A DNA stretch of 18,673 bases. Source: Ectocarpus siliculosus (lineage: Eukaryota; Sar; Phaeophyceae; Ectocarpales; Ectocarpaceae). The notes under the pieces are model-generated. The model ran no database searches, had not been told where the DNA came from, and worked only from the letters and a program-made list of their open reading frames with translations. The translations under genes and the position numbers were made by a program. The DNA is taken from contig FN649728.1 of NCBI GenBank assembly GCA_000310025.1, positions 2,766,379-2,785,051 on the forward strand, in the 5' to 3' direction. Below are positions 8,901-14,809 of this stretch, in pieces (position 1 is the stretch's first letter; each line of letters begins with the position of its first letter).

Positions 8901-11515
8901 CGTGCGCTCGTCGATCGTGGGAAGTCGAGGGAGTTCGAGAATCGCAGAACGCGGGGAAAAGTTACTGTGTACGGCAGTAGCAGCGTGGTGGCACACAAAA
9001 ACACCGTATTGTCTATCCCCTAACTACGAACATAGCATACTCATCATCTACGTCTGATACCCAGTGGATGGAGGTGACGTGGGTTGCTCACAACTCCAGT
9101 CTGGTTGTTTGTCTTGAATGAAAAACGAAGGCATCGGGTAGCGAACGCAGAAGCTTGTTTTTCGGGTTACGGGCGGGTCGCCGGGGCGGTTACGTCGGCA
9201 TTTCTGTGAGGGGCAACCCCTTCCGTTTGGTCCCGGGCCGGACTTGCATCTAGCAGAGAAGAAAAACTCACGTACTCTAGGGGGGGTGGGTTCGCTTCTT
9301 CTGCGAAGGGGGGCTGGGCGACAACAACAGAACAACAGTTTGGTCTGCAGAACCAGACACGGCGAGACGGCGCACGATTCCGATGCGCCTTAAGAGCGCG
9401 ACAGGTACACCCTGGGCAATAGTCGCACACCCAGAGCCCCTTTTCAACGCCTGCGACCCAAGCAGTTCAGGGTCGCGAATCAGTGGAGCACAAGGCGCCA
9501 GTACTAAGTAGGGCAGTACCTTGACACCGCGTTTCTCCGCCTCGCCCAGTGCCGTGCATGATTACTGCACAGCATCCGCGGCGTCGGAGAATGATCTAGT
9601 GGAAAAATTTTCCAACTATCGTTTATTTTTTTCAACTGCCCGTTAGTGGACCTGTGGCTTTGCTGCCGGAATACAGTTACTAAAGTAGGATATTGACGAA
9701 CCTTTTCCAGGACCTTTCCGAAGTAAGTTCAGACCCGTGCGAGGTACATGTTGTGTACGAGGCTCGTCATATTTGATACTTTGTGAAAAACTTGTCCTTG
9801 AATTACCGTCCATATTTCTACGTTTATTCCGCTGGAAGTGCATGCGTCCAGACACGCGGCGTACTCTTAAATATTAGGGTAGTTTTGCTAGTATGGAAAA
9901 ACCAGGTTGAAGGAAAAATTGAATGAGAAGCGGATGTAGATTTTTGTCCGTGGCCCCTGCCCAGGCCCTATCTTTCACCGTGAAAGTGCGTGGCCCCCAC
10001 CTTCTTGCAGGCCTCAGCCAGCGAAGCGTGGTCCAGAGCTTCGCCGAGCTTTACTCGTGCCACCGTCTGGAAGGATACGAAAGAAAAACGTCTGTCAGAT
10101 AACAAGAAATATGGAAAGCGAGAGGCGCGCGGAGATGCTTCCTTCAACAAGACAAGAACGTGCTGCTACGGTCGAGGGGTCATCACCTCATTGTTACGTT
10201 CGGGTAGGCAGACACACTCTAGTCAAGCCTGTGGGAGCAACGTACCGATGTAGGATCGCCCAAACAAAACGAAACGTTTTTCTCCGAAAAAGAGTAAGAT
10301 TTCACCCTTAAAGGGCACCCCCCTACTACTGTACCATCGCTCGATAACCCATCACTGTCGGAGCGCTCCCGTAAACCTAGATACCGCGTCCTGGAGTAGT
10401 TCGGTCTACAGGTGAGATACGCGACCCCTAAAACACCCGGACACACAACACGTGTTTTTGCCTAAACCGCCGCGACTTTCCCGCAGCTGTCACTCGCGAG
10501 GGTACAGCACGGGTCACTTTTTCTCGGGACCGGGCTTTTCTAGGCAAGATGCCCCGGGAGGATAATGCACCCCGACGTAAAAAGCTTTATTGAGTTGTTG
10601 GGTCGATATTTCGTGGACGAGTCTCGGGTGACGCAATGATACCACATCCTCCCATGACATTCTTTCTAGGATTTTTCGCGAAAAAATCGCTCAGAGCGGT
10701 GTTCATGATTCAGTGGGGGTTCGGGGAAGAGCAAGGTGTGTCAAAAGAGCATTTGATTCGATCTCTTGGGATCTTCAACTCTTATTTTCCTTCTTCTGCT
10801 ATGTCACAAGTATCACAGGGCGGCGATGAAAACGGCATGTGGTGTTATTCAGCATTCATTGGGGAGGCGGGGGGTAACAGCCGTACACGATCTGGTCTGA
10901 AAATCGTTTCTTGATGAGAGCTGAAGAGCTGATTCTTTGGGGCAAAAATCCGATCCCCGGACCGGAAGACGAAAGAAGTGAGCCCCACTCACCCCTCCCA
11001 AATTGAGATCAAGGGCGAGCTCTTGGGGCACTTGATGGCCGTGCCTAACCCAAAGCGGCAACAGCTCCGGTGCCGTCGTCTCGAGTTGCGAAGTTATGTC
11101 CACCAGGCTCACACTGCCGCGCAAAATTGTTGAACGACAGAGAGGGAGGGGGGCAGCGGAGGGTTGACGCTGCGTGGTCGCACACACGTGGTGTGTATAT
11201 TTTCGACTGTGTGTGCGACCGTGTGACAAGAGATTGGCAGCGTAGGAAGGATCCGGCAGACATGAAAAGCGCTGGACTGAAAAAGGTTGGCGTGCTTCGC
11301 CCTCTGTGATTAAATATTGTTCTAAGGGTGGGTGCCTTATTTCGAACACTTTACGTGACTATAGATGGGGTTCGAACCAACCCAATTACGTAAGTGCGCG
11401 CATCTCCCTTAGCAAAGACTTCAGGGGCTCGAATACTCCACAACCAAGAGGCGACCACCGCCGACAAGGATGGTTTAGGAAATACTTCGTCGAGAGCTTT
11501 CCGTAGACGCATCAT
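911..11515 (-). CDS. Multi-exon gene for a PLP-dependent (fold-type I, class V aminotransferase-like) protein, 3' end missing
   Basis: This is a spliced gene read from high to low coordinates. The phase-consistent exons are 10993-11113, 9979-10066, 8722-8757, 7597-7817, 6503-6654, 5887-6082, 5205-5288, 4435-4569, 3824-3918, 3025-3163, 2366-2578, 1984-2126, 1224-1413 and 911-968. A probable first exon lies at 11390-11515. Every intron is GT-AG. The 14-exon chain gives 623 residues, numbered here from the first full codon of exon 10993-11113. Residues 1-155 are unrecognised. Residues 156-623 look like one PLP-binding module: PSGSDAE at 276-282, AAGEVGSG at 312-319, GSKTG at 397-401, DACQ at 426-429 and TGSK with Lys453. 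In the class V superfamily the Asp contacts the pyridine nitrogen, the Gln contacts O3' and the Lys forms the internal aldimine. The substrate cannot be read from sequence; it could be an aminotransferase, lyase or desulfurase-like enzyme. The last visible exon ends in phase 1 with no stop, so the C-terminus is outside the window or in an unseen exon. Confidence 0.83.
1224..1413 (-). CDS. Exon of PLP-enzyme gene, C-terminal domain (residues 541-604)
   Basis: The acceptor is CTGCCTCCCAG and the donor is GAG|GTGAGA. It encodes WVQEVHDNVQDKWPYLSLLP, EQRTGEPSIAVGGVNTVVPI and VVRVPRTSSEGSDGNPEVAL-GYE. The alternation of helix and beta strands fits the small C-terminal domain of fold-type I enzymes. 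The SSEGSDGNPE stretch looks like a surface loop. One leading base completes the split Ser codon, and the exon leaves in phase 0. Confidence 0.85.
1414..1983. other. 570-base intron of PLP-enzyme gene
   Basis: This intron lies between the residue 494-541 and 541-604 exons. It contains overlapping open frames around 1690-1950 on both strands, for example a minus-strand frame reading GSLFKEPIDDRQLSYFEGGG. That one ends at a stop after about 33 codons and has no in-phase splice sites, so I treat it as non-coding or an old insertion. Confidence 0.5.
1984..2126 (-). CDS. Exon of PLP-enzyme gene, start of the C-terminal domain (residues 494-541)
   Basis: The acceptor TTCATTTTCCTGGCGCAG is one of the best in the gene, and the donor is AG|GTAAGG. 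It encodes VDSRYSTLRSRLPSWENRGL, LLRWTSALTNMEAVKSIPKN and RLNAFVS. The W-E-N-R-G-L-L-L-R-W block is the sort of conserved helix that follows the active-site lysine region in related bacterial proteins (recalled, not searched). The final Ser codon is split AG + C with the next exon. Confidence 0.88.
2366..2578 (-). CDS. Exon of PLP-enzyme gene with the catalytic DACQ and TGSK motifs (residues 423-493)
   Basis: This is the catalytic core exon: acceptor CTACCCAG, donor GAG|GTGCGG, 71 codons with phase 0 at both ends. It begins VVVDACQLRLEDQNVRKYVS and continues LGFLTLVTGSKFYCGPPFCG, AVLFPPEALAELQ, ending ...DYFTRHE. In class V-type PLP enzymes a D-x-x-Q element is followed about 25 residues later by a [GS]-[HS]-K lysine and a G-P-P-x-x-G-A loop. 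Here Asp is codon 2569-2567, Gln is 2560-2558 and the putative Schiff-base Lys is 2488-2486. All key residues are present and nothing disrupts the frame, so the gene looks intact here. Confidence 0.93.
2891..2946. repeat. GA/CT dinucleotide microsatellite
   Basis: About 56 bases of near-perfect (GA)n with occasional GG or GC interruptions lie inside the 446-base intron between the GSKTG and DACQ exons. On the gene's sense strand it is a CT-rich tract starting about 80 bases after the donor. Length polymorphism is likely. Confidence 0.95.
3025..3163 (-). CDS. Exon of PLP-enzyme gene with the GSKTG motif (residues 376-422)
   Basis: The acceptor is ACAAAAAG and the donor is CTG|GTGAGC. It encodes AVHKALSSCPTSVVVVHFVA, GSKTGICSPSENVLAEMRQR and YGERLL. 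The VVVVHFVAGSKTG strand-loop followed by a helix is the segment just before the PLP-pyridine-binding aspartate, which comes at the start of the next exon (GERLL-VVVDACQ). Only this frame is open and in phase. The 446-base intron after it carries the GA microsatellite. Confidence 0.9.
3824..3918 (-). CDS. Exon of PLP-enzyme gene (residues 345-376)
   Basis: The acceptor is CCGAGCGCAG and the donor is CGCAG|GTGTGC. It encodes VEGMPAGDVVVVQMKTRSKS then GAFLPCEDLVR, with a Ser codon split into the next exon (AG + C). The core has a VVVV strand followed by SKSG, P and E, strikingly like the VVVVHF...SKTG...PSE stretch of the next exon. Phase 0 in, phase 2 out, matching both neighbours. Confidence 0.85.
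4435..4569 (-). CDS. Exon of PLP-enzyme gene with the AAGEVGSG motif (residues 300-344)
   Basis: The acceptor is TCTCTAAAG and the donor is CAC|GTGAGA. The 45 codons encode AADGPAVTSIVVAAGEVGSG, TAGAAGGKHFSKL, and then a basic, Pro/Gly-rich tail (TPRGTPGRPENH). The hydrophobic strand TSIVVAAGEVGSG, ending in a Glu plus Gly loop and followed by GGKHFS, is a recognisable element of the cofactor pocket in this family. Phase 0 holds at both ends. The longer minus-strand open frame across this interval is out of register and is a shadow. Confidence 0.88.
5135..5164. repeat. CAA/CAG trinucleotide repeat in intron
   Basis: A short run of CAA and CAG triplets lies in the intron just downstream (sense) of the PSGSDAE exon. 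A related A-rich CAA tract occurs at about 5307-5329 on the other side of that exon, where on the sense strand it is a T/G-rich stretch near the acceptor. Confidence 0.8.
5205..5288 (-). CDS. Exon of PLP-enzyme gene with the PSGSDAE loop (residues 272-299)
   Basis: The acceptor is CGCCGCAG and the donor is AAG|GTGCCT. The 28 codons encode VFLTPSGSDAEFLPTALACV then RARRLGHK. Joined to the previous exon it reads ...KTVE-VFLTPSGSDAE, the classical strand and SG[ST]xA[EN] turn that holds the PLP phosphate in fold-type I enzymes. An overlapping frame (with RGVLADSSC) is longer but is a shadow: only this frame is in phase with both neighbours and carries the motif. The intron upstream carries an A-rich CAA-like tract on the plus strand, which supplies the T-rich acceptor region. 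Confidence 0.9.
5887..6082 (-). CDS. Exon of PLP-enzyme gene, helical segment (residues 206-271)
   Basis: The acceptor is CTGATGCAG and the donor is GAG|GTATGT, a strong 5' splice site. It encodes 65 full codons: RAFGSADDARHDLLLTWALK, a polar loop, then FTNRMSDVRRRLLDVLGMDR and KTVE. This is the expected long helix plus short strand before the SGxDAE phosphate-binding loop in fold-type I enzymes. The split Arg codon joins exactly (CG + G), and the exit phase 0 matches the next exon. Confidence 0.88.
6503..6654 (-). CDS. Exon of PLP-enzyme gene, start of the PLP module (residues 156-206)
   Basis: The acceptor is CAACAG and the donor is CCG|GTACGT. It encodes VRTECLLVEGCDDRITVPYE, AGRITNKYHCSPVPTPEVVS and then the serine-rich RSSCTSSSSS. 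The G-x-N-K-Y-x-C-x-P-x-P pattern followed by a Ser/Thr-rich patch resembles N-terminal substrate- and cofactor-proximal segments I associate with a bacterial class V-like family of uncharacterised PLP proteins. That association is from memory. The exon ends with two bases of an Arg codon completed by the next exon. Confidence 0.85.
6655..7596. other. 942-base intron with degenerate CGT/CAT repeats
   Basis: This intron lies between the Ala-rich exon and the GRITNKYHC exon. Bases 6720-6870 are rich in CGTCGTCATCATCGTG-like triplets on the plus strand, giving His/Asp- and Met-rich translations that are not genes. A short G-run tract at 7371-7398 and another at 7540-7555 are also present. I see no exon or RNA gene in it. 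Confidence 0.6.
7597..7817 (-). CDS. Exon of PLP-enzyme gene, alanine-rich linker and helical region (residues 82-155)
   Basis: The donor GCG|GTGAGG gives phase 0 into the next exon. The protein runs AALLARISSEYSFPRALNSA, then an Ala-rich stretch (PGAADAAADAASSAI), then helical PLLAEHLELDLAKKDPEAWK and AVRAVFERAHPWA. The alanine repeat looks like a linker expansion; the surrounding helices look conserved. The 5' boundary is ambiguous: GTGCAG at 7818 fits the micro-exon phase, while an acceptor 28 bases upstream, behind a long C-tract, would add DAGGITRRAE. The same frame also stays open far upstream, to about 8360. Confidence 0.75.
7818..8721. other. 904-base intron with a multi-frame open stretch (about 7980-8345)
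   Basis: The interval between the micro-exon and the Ala-rich exon includes about 350 bases free of stops in several frames. The minus frame in register with the Ala-rich exon stays open from about 8360 to the exon itself. Two plus-strand frames run 7980-8372 and 7996-8343. None contains a motif I know. It may be an extended exon, an alternative 5' exon or an inserted element. The minus frame has no ATG near its 5' limit; the first is the ATG of the MVGQVPKGSVYNM segment. Confidence 0.45.
8722..8757 (-). CDS. Probable 36-nt micro-exon of PLP-enzyme gene (residues 70-82)
   Basis: A very pyrimidine-rich acceptor (TTCCTACCTCTCCACGCAG) and a strong donor (GG|GTAAGA) bracket 36 bases. Read in the phase imposed by the neighbouring exons it gives split Asp, then SEGAEGVHSLE, then split Glu. 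The phase-0 reading (TPKALREYTHSR) would need the alternative upstream donor (AAGAAG|GTGGGG) and the alternative acceptor of the following exon just above 7845. Both chains are internally consistent. I prefer the first because it keeps the VGATHFH segment and reads more like structured protein. Confidence 0.5.
8758..9978. other. 1221-base intron, nothing identified
   Basis: This is the longest intron in the model. I found no motif-bearing exon, RNA gene or repeat. A minus-strand open frame around 8860-8960 (reading ILELPRLPTIDERTALGK) lacks splice donors and is left out. The intron is long enough to hide a missed exon. Confidence 0.45.
9979..10066 (-). CDS. Exon of PLP-enzyme gene, N-terminal region (residues 41-69)
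   Basis: The acceptor is TATCCTTCCAG and the donor is CACG|GTGAAA. Only one of the three frames is open; the other two hit stops. It encodes TVARVKLGEALDHASLAEAC and continues KKVGATHFH, an alpha/beta-looking segment. It enters in phase 0 from the upstream exon and leaves in phase 1. An alternative donor, AAGAAG|GTGGGG, sits 22 bases earlier and would leave phase 0, changing the reading of the following micro-exon. Confidence 0.65.
10067..10992. other. 926-base intron, nothing identified
   Basis: This intron separates the first two phase-consistent exons. A plus-strand open frame at 10636-10914 (92 codons from ATG) has no recognisable domain and opposes the gene. I regard it as chance. Confidence 0.45.
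10993..11113 (-). CDS. Exon of PLP-enzyme gene, N-terminal region (residues 1-40)
   Basis: The acceptor is GCGCGGCAG at 11114 and the donor is GGG|GTGAGT at 10992, a near-consensus 5' splice site. It encodes VSLVDITSQLETTAPELLPL followed by a WVRHGHQ segment and ends in LDLNLGG. One base precedes the first full codon, and the exon ends in phase 0, matching the next exon. I recognise no domain; it looks like part of an N-terminal extension ahead of the PLP module. A shorter version starting at ACG ACG, after an internal AG, would fix the upstream phase conflict but has a poor acceptor context. Confidence 0.6.
11390..11515 (-). CDS. Probable first coding exon of the PLP-enzyme gene (boundaries uncertain)
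   Basis: An open frame starts at tandem ATG ATG codons (11515-11510), encoding MMRLRKALDEVFPK and then a tryptophan-containing segment ending ...AKGDARTY. It has the amphipathic, mixed composition of real protein. No good acceptor with a pyrimidine tract lies just upstream, so I favour a first exon over an internal one, although the frame stays open upstream to about 11926. The best-looking donor, TAC|GTAATT at 11389, leaves phase 0, but the next exon needs two bases. A weaker donor, GTTGGT at 11381, would fit the phase. Either an exon is missing between the two or one boundary is wrong. It could also belong to a different gene. Confidence 0.45.
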
Positions 11516-12275
11516 CTCCGTATCAATCGACTTGACGGGCCTCTCCCCTCCACGACGGGGGGGGGGCAGCGACCGGCCTGCGTTATGCCTACGCATACAT
11601 TTCCCACAAGGGCAACACACTCGGCTGACATAACACGGATTCAATTCCCACCCACCACCTGCCGGGAATCCGCGACCGCTGGGTGCCCAAGGGTATCGCC
11701 CCGGGAAGGAGCTCATGCTGAAGGTCCCAGTTCTGACGACCGTTCTTGACGAGCACTGCCCTGCTTTCGTCCGGAGACGGGATCGACACCCCGGGGCGTT
11801 CCTTTTTCCAGCCGGTGTCGGGGGGAGGGTTGCAGCGTGGTAGTAAGGGATATGGACTTTGCGGCCTTTTCCAAGCACACAAACTTGAGTGGGGGAGCCG
11901 GGAGATATGTGACGGGGGTACGGCATGAGGGTGTGAGAGTCTTCTTCGGTGATGTCGTGGTGTTTCCTCGACTCTCATCGCGGCCTTGTTTTGTATTCAC
12001 CCGTGCACAACATTCTGAGGGAGCCCGCGATGAGCTTGGTTTGGTCCCGTATTTGACGCAGGCGTCGCAGATACAGATAAACTGTTGGTGTCACTCTTTA
12101 GCATTGGCGGTTTCGTGTTGGTTGGACGGTCGATTATTCCAGTGGCTGAGCTTTGTGTGCTCTCTCCGAGATCACTCTCCTTGTTCCTGCCTTGTTAGGG
12201 TTTGTTACCGATAATACGCGATCTCATTATCACTCATCGGCTTATTAACAGTCAGCATTACCCGGTTGGGAGGTG
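11516..12275. other. Upstream region of the PLP-enzyme gene, no supported gene
   Basis: If 11390-11515 is the first coding exon, this stretch holds the 5' UTR and promoter. I see no clear TATA element or conserved motif. Open frames on the minus strand reach 11926 and 12000 but are Pro/Ser/Arg-rich without domain features. A ten-base G-run lies at 11558-11567. Confidence 0.4.
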
Positions 12276-12503
12276 CTACGAACATAAGCCGAGCTTGGGT
12301 GCGTCGACGCTTAGGCCGCTGGATTTCAAATAACCTTCATAGCCTGCTACGTCGCACTCCGTGTCTGCGACAGCAGTGGGCATTACTTTTCGAAGAGAAT
12401 AACCTGCTTGTATGGATCTGGCAAGCACAGCGTTGATGGCAGGGATGGCAACCCTGAGGGGACGTGTTCGTGGCTTGAAAGAAAGCTTGACGGACTCGGG
12501 CAC
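12276..12503 (-). other. Small unrecognised open frame, possibly a relic
   Basis: A minus-strand frame of 75 codons ends at a stop near 12276 and reads, in part, VMPTAVADTECDVAGYEGYL then KSSGLSVDAPKLGLCS. The composition is protein-like, but no splice sites or domain support it, and an opposing plus-strand frame (12412-12645) overlaps. It sits next to the hairpin at 12516-12590, so both may derive from an old mobile element. I cannot assign a function. Confidence 0.2.
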
Positions 12504-12515
12504 TAAGTATTTTTT

Positions 12516-12590
12516 AGAAGCACGACAACCACTGGACTACCGTCCTCCCGAGCCAGCGCTGACTGGTAGTCTGGTGGCTGTCGTGCTTCT
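12516..12590. repeat. Long hairpin-forming inverted repeat (26-bp arms, 23-nt loop)
   Basis: The left arm 12516-12541 and right arm 12565-12590 are complementary at 23 of 26 positions. Two of the three exceptions can form G-U wobbles in a plus-strand transcript, leaving one A-C mismatch. The loop is 23 bases. It begins immediately after a run of six T on the plus strand. This is much longer than chance would give. It could be a microRNA-type precursor, a miniature inverted-repeat element or a cruciform. No coding frame explains it. Confidence 0.85.
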
Positions 12591-12645
12591 CAACACCCTT
12601 TGTATGTGCAGTCGCGGTGGTGAGAGCCAGTGTAGAGGCGAGTAA

Positions 12646-13615
12646 AGCAGCGCGAGGCAGTTATTTACTAAGAACGTACCGATTTAAGGAATTCAGGAGG
12701 ATTCGGCAGCACAAAAAAAGAATAAGCTTGACATAAGAAATTGAACAACGAACACGCACGCCGAATTTTCAGACCACCATAAGAATTTGAGGCTGGACAA
12801 GACTTAAGTTACGCTTCATAATCTCGGGCGCCAGCTATTTCGGAGGCAATTAATAGTCAGGACCAAACTGGAGCCAAATAAAAAGCGTGTATGGAGTGTA
12901 ACTAACTTTCTTTGTAGCCGCTACGTTGTTTTTCATTCGGATTTTGGCATTCGAAGTTTGAAAGCCGTGCCGTCAATTCGAGCTATCATATAATCTACTG
13001 AAGATGATACTGCAAGAGTGGAAACTAGGCCCTTTTGATTGTCTTGGTCCTGACCATTGTGTGCCTCCGTAATACTGTACCAGTACTACTGACTGCTGCT
13101 ATGGTCTGTAGTCTAATAAAAGTTCGAAGCACTTTTTCCGAAGTATGTATTTTCTGGTAATATCACGCTTGCGATGATCTGGGTGCGTTTTATTGTTTGT
13201 TCTCTTTGTCTATGCGAAGTGTGTGTGCTCTTACCCCCCTATTTGTGGGTAGTTGGTTTGGACCTCCTACGGAAGTCGTTCCCTTCAGTTGGACCGCCGG
13301 ATGGTAGGTTCGGCTGTGCAACACGGAACCCAGGGGGACGCATGTAAGCCATGCCCCCACACCCGTCACAGGCCGAAAATATCCACGAAGGAAAAAAATG
13401 GACAAAAAGTTGCAGCCTCTCACCCGCACAACTACAGTGCCGCATCTTGTCCCTTCAACCGGCAGCCAGTTGATTTACACTCAATGCAATTCTGGTACTT
13501 CTAAACATGAGATTCTCTGCTTTGGCAGGGGCATGAAACCGGCTAAAAACTCTGACTCTAAATCCGAACTCTAACCCCAAACAGGGGCTCGGTCGGCATT
13601 TTAGAGGCCAACTCT
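12646..13615. other. About 1-kb stretch without a gene
   Basis: This is relatively AT-rich intergenic DNA. Overlapping open frames at 13190-13504 on both strands have no domain features. A short C/A-rich segment near 13548-13582 reads like degenerate CTCTAA/CTCTGA units and is discussed under rejected items. I see no RNA gene. Confidence 0.5.
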
Positions 13616-13634
13616 TTCTTATGGAAGGTCTGCA
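13616..13634 (+). repeat. Left arm of a 19-bp perfect inverted repeat
   Basis: The 19 bases TTCTTATGGAAGGTCTGCA recur as an exact reverse complement at 14266-14284, 631 bases away. They bracket the repeat-rich block and may be internal or terminal inverted repeats of a mobile element. Confidence 0.9.
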
Positions 13635-13658
13635 TTTTGTCTGGGAACCACAGAAGAA

Positions 13659-13773
13659 TCAGGGGGGAATTCCCAGGCCAACAGAGAGCAGCCGCGATTG
13701 TTGAGATCAAGCGTTACGGTCATCAGGAGGAAATTCCCAGGCCAACAGAAAGCAGCCGGGATTTTGAGATCAA
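13659..13773 (+). repeat. Two tandem copies of a ~52-bp repeat (64-bp period)
   Basis: Copy 1 is 13659-13710 and copy 2 is 13723-13773. Both contain AATTCCCAGGCCAACAG, then AGCAGCC and GAGATCAA. They differ by a few substitutions and one base of length. It is non-coding as far as I can see. Confidence 0.9.
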
Positions 13774-13833
13774 TACTTGGGCGTAAAAATACTCGAAATA
13801 AGTCCAGTACCCAGCCGGTTTTCCTCCACTCAC

Positions 13834-13914
13834 TGAAAAGACTCCACCACATCCCGTTCGATTGTGGGTATATCTCGATTGGGTAGTCTTTCTGCGTGCG
13901 TATTTATTTTTCCT
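13834..13914 (+). repeat. Dispersed direct repeat, copy 1 (~81 bp)
   Basis: This starts TGAAAAGACTCCACCACATC and ends in TATTTATTTTTCCT. It is about 90% identical to 14491-14578, which carries a 7-base insertion (ACATTGT) relative to this copy. Weak similarity continues into the TTAATT that follows both. The T-rich end resembles a mobile-element terminus. Confidence 0.92.
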
Positions 13915-14265
13915 AAAACTTAATTGTTGGATAGGAAAAACAATGGCTTTGACTCGACGGACCACCAACTAACTGACGGTTAGTTCCTTTCGAACCACCA
14001 CTCACACAAGACTGACATCAACAGCGGCTTACGCCGTGGGATCGGGAGGGATACACACACACCTTACACTCTGAGTTCAGTAGGCGCGCAACAACGCCTG
14101 CACAACGACCTCAAACCCAAACCTCAGACAAAAAGTTCCCACTCCAAATCGCAGCGGGCAATCCGATTCTTGGGTACTGTAACCGCGATTTGAAAATCCC
14201 AGTTTTTCGGCAAATAACAGCGCCAAAAGGATTGGTATATGTCCTATCGGCCTAATCTCAGGAAG

Positions 14266-14284
14266 TGCAGACCTTCCATAAGAA
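14266..14284 (-). repeat. Right arm of the 19-bp perfect inverted repeat
   Basis: This is the exact reverse complement of 13616-13634. It abuts the start of the minisatellite at 14285, which suggests the repeat array was captured by or grew at the end of the element. Confidence 0.9.
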
Positions 14285-14447
14285 TAGGTTGGTGTGCCGG
14301 CATTGGCGCTAAATAGGTTGGTGTTCACGGGAGAATTTCTATAGGTTGTATTGCGAAAATCTAGGTTGTTGTTGTTGCTTGGGTAGGTGCTAGGTTGGTT
14401 CCTGACGTGGGTAGGTGCTAGGTTGGTGGTGCTTGGAGTAGGGCAGG
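14285..14447 (+). repeat. Degenerate 28-29-bp minisatellite (TAGGTTGGT units)
   Basis: Units beginning TAGGTTGGT or TAGGTTGT start at 14285, 14314, 14342, 14362, 14391 and 14419, with spacings of 29, 28, 20, 29 and 28 bases. A 20-base string ending in the TAGGTTGGT core is identical at 14380-14399 and 14408-14427. The unit length is not a multiple of three, so the overlapping minus-strand open frame (14077-14469) is unlikely to be a gene. Confidence 0.85.
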
Positions 14448-14490
14448 TCTGTACAGGCGGGACTGCCAAGTGTGCCTCCCCCTGGGTGCA

Positions 14491-14578
14491 TGAAAAGACT
14501 CCACCACATCCTGTTCGACTGTGGGTATATCTCGAATGGGTACATTGTAGTCTTTCTGTGTGTGTATTTATTTTTCCT
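14491..14578 (+). repeat. Dispersed direct repeat, copy 2 (~88 bp)
   Basis: This is the second copy of the 13834-13914 repeat, in the same orientation 657 bases downstream, with a 7-base insertion. The two copies flank most of the repeat-rich block. Confidence 0.92.
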
Positions 14579-14774
14579 TAATTTTTGAGCACGGAACGGT
14601 TAAAAAATGCGAGACATCAACAACCAATATTTCTGTAGGTGACCGCCCGCTCACCATCACTGCATGTATATCGGCTGTGTTGTACAAACCCTGCTCCAAA
14701 TGTAGGATGGCCTGCGCAACTTTGACCGAGGTGTTTGTTTCTCTGTGCCAACCGCAAATCACCCAGGACGGCAC
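14568..14774 (-). CDS. Possible exon or relic, unrecognised
   Basis: A minus-strand frame contains the protein-like segment SVKVAQAILHLEQGLYNTAD then IHAVM, followed by GTGAGC at 14671, a plausible splice donor. An AG acceptor (TTGCGCAG) precedes AILHLEQG. This might be an exon of a gene whose other exons lie at 14.8-15.3 kb, where AAGGAG|GTAAAC offers a compatible donor. There is no domain match that I can name. It overlaps the T-rich end of the direct repeat. Confidence 0.28.
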   Translation of the reverse strand: MPSWVICGWHRETNTSVKVAQAILHLEQGLYNTADIHAVMVSGRSPTEILVVDVSHFLTVPCSKIKEK

Positions 14775-14809
14775 AGAACCGGTGGAGAAATGGAGAAATT
14801 TATTCCAGA

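Larger units (their letters stand above)
13616..14578. mobile_element. Probable mobile-element remains (repeat-rich block)
   Basis: Within 960 bases there are a tandem ~52-bp repeat, a pair of ~85-bp direct repeats, a 19-bp inverted repeat pair and a minisatellite. No transposase or reverse transcriptase is visible, so this would be a non-autonomous or nested and decayed element. The exact ends and any target-site duplication are not evident. It could alternatively be a locally rearranged satellite region. Confidence 0.5.

Noticed and set aside
10636-10914. 92-codon plus-strand frame with hydrophobic start
   Set aside because: It lies in an intron of the opposite-strand gene, without domain, splice or context support.
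11359-11390. T-arm-like string GGTTCGAACC on both strands
   Set aside because: The flanking bases do not form a full 5-bp T stem, no acceptor or anticodon arms could be placed, and it lies at the edge of a probable exon.
13548-13582. Telomere-like or interstitial CTCTAA/CTCTGA units
   Set aside because: There are only a few imperfect units with irregular spacing; too short and degenerate to call a telomeric array.
13979-13997. Short palindrome AACTAAC-TGACG-GTTAGTT
   Set aside because: 7-bp arms are too short to stand out in 18 kb; no associated feature.
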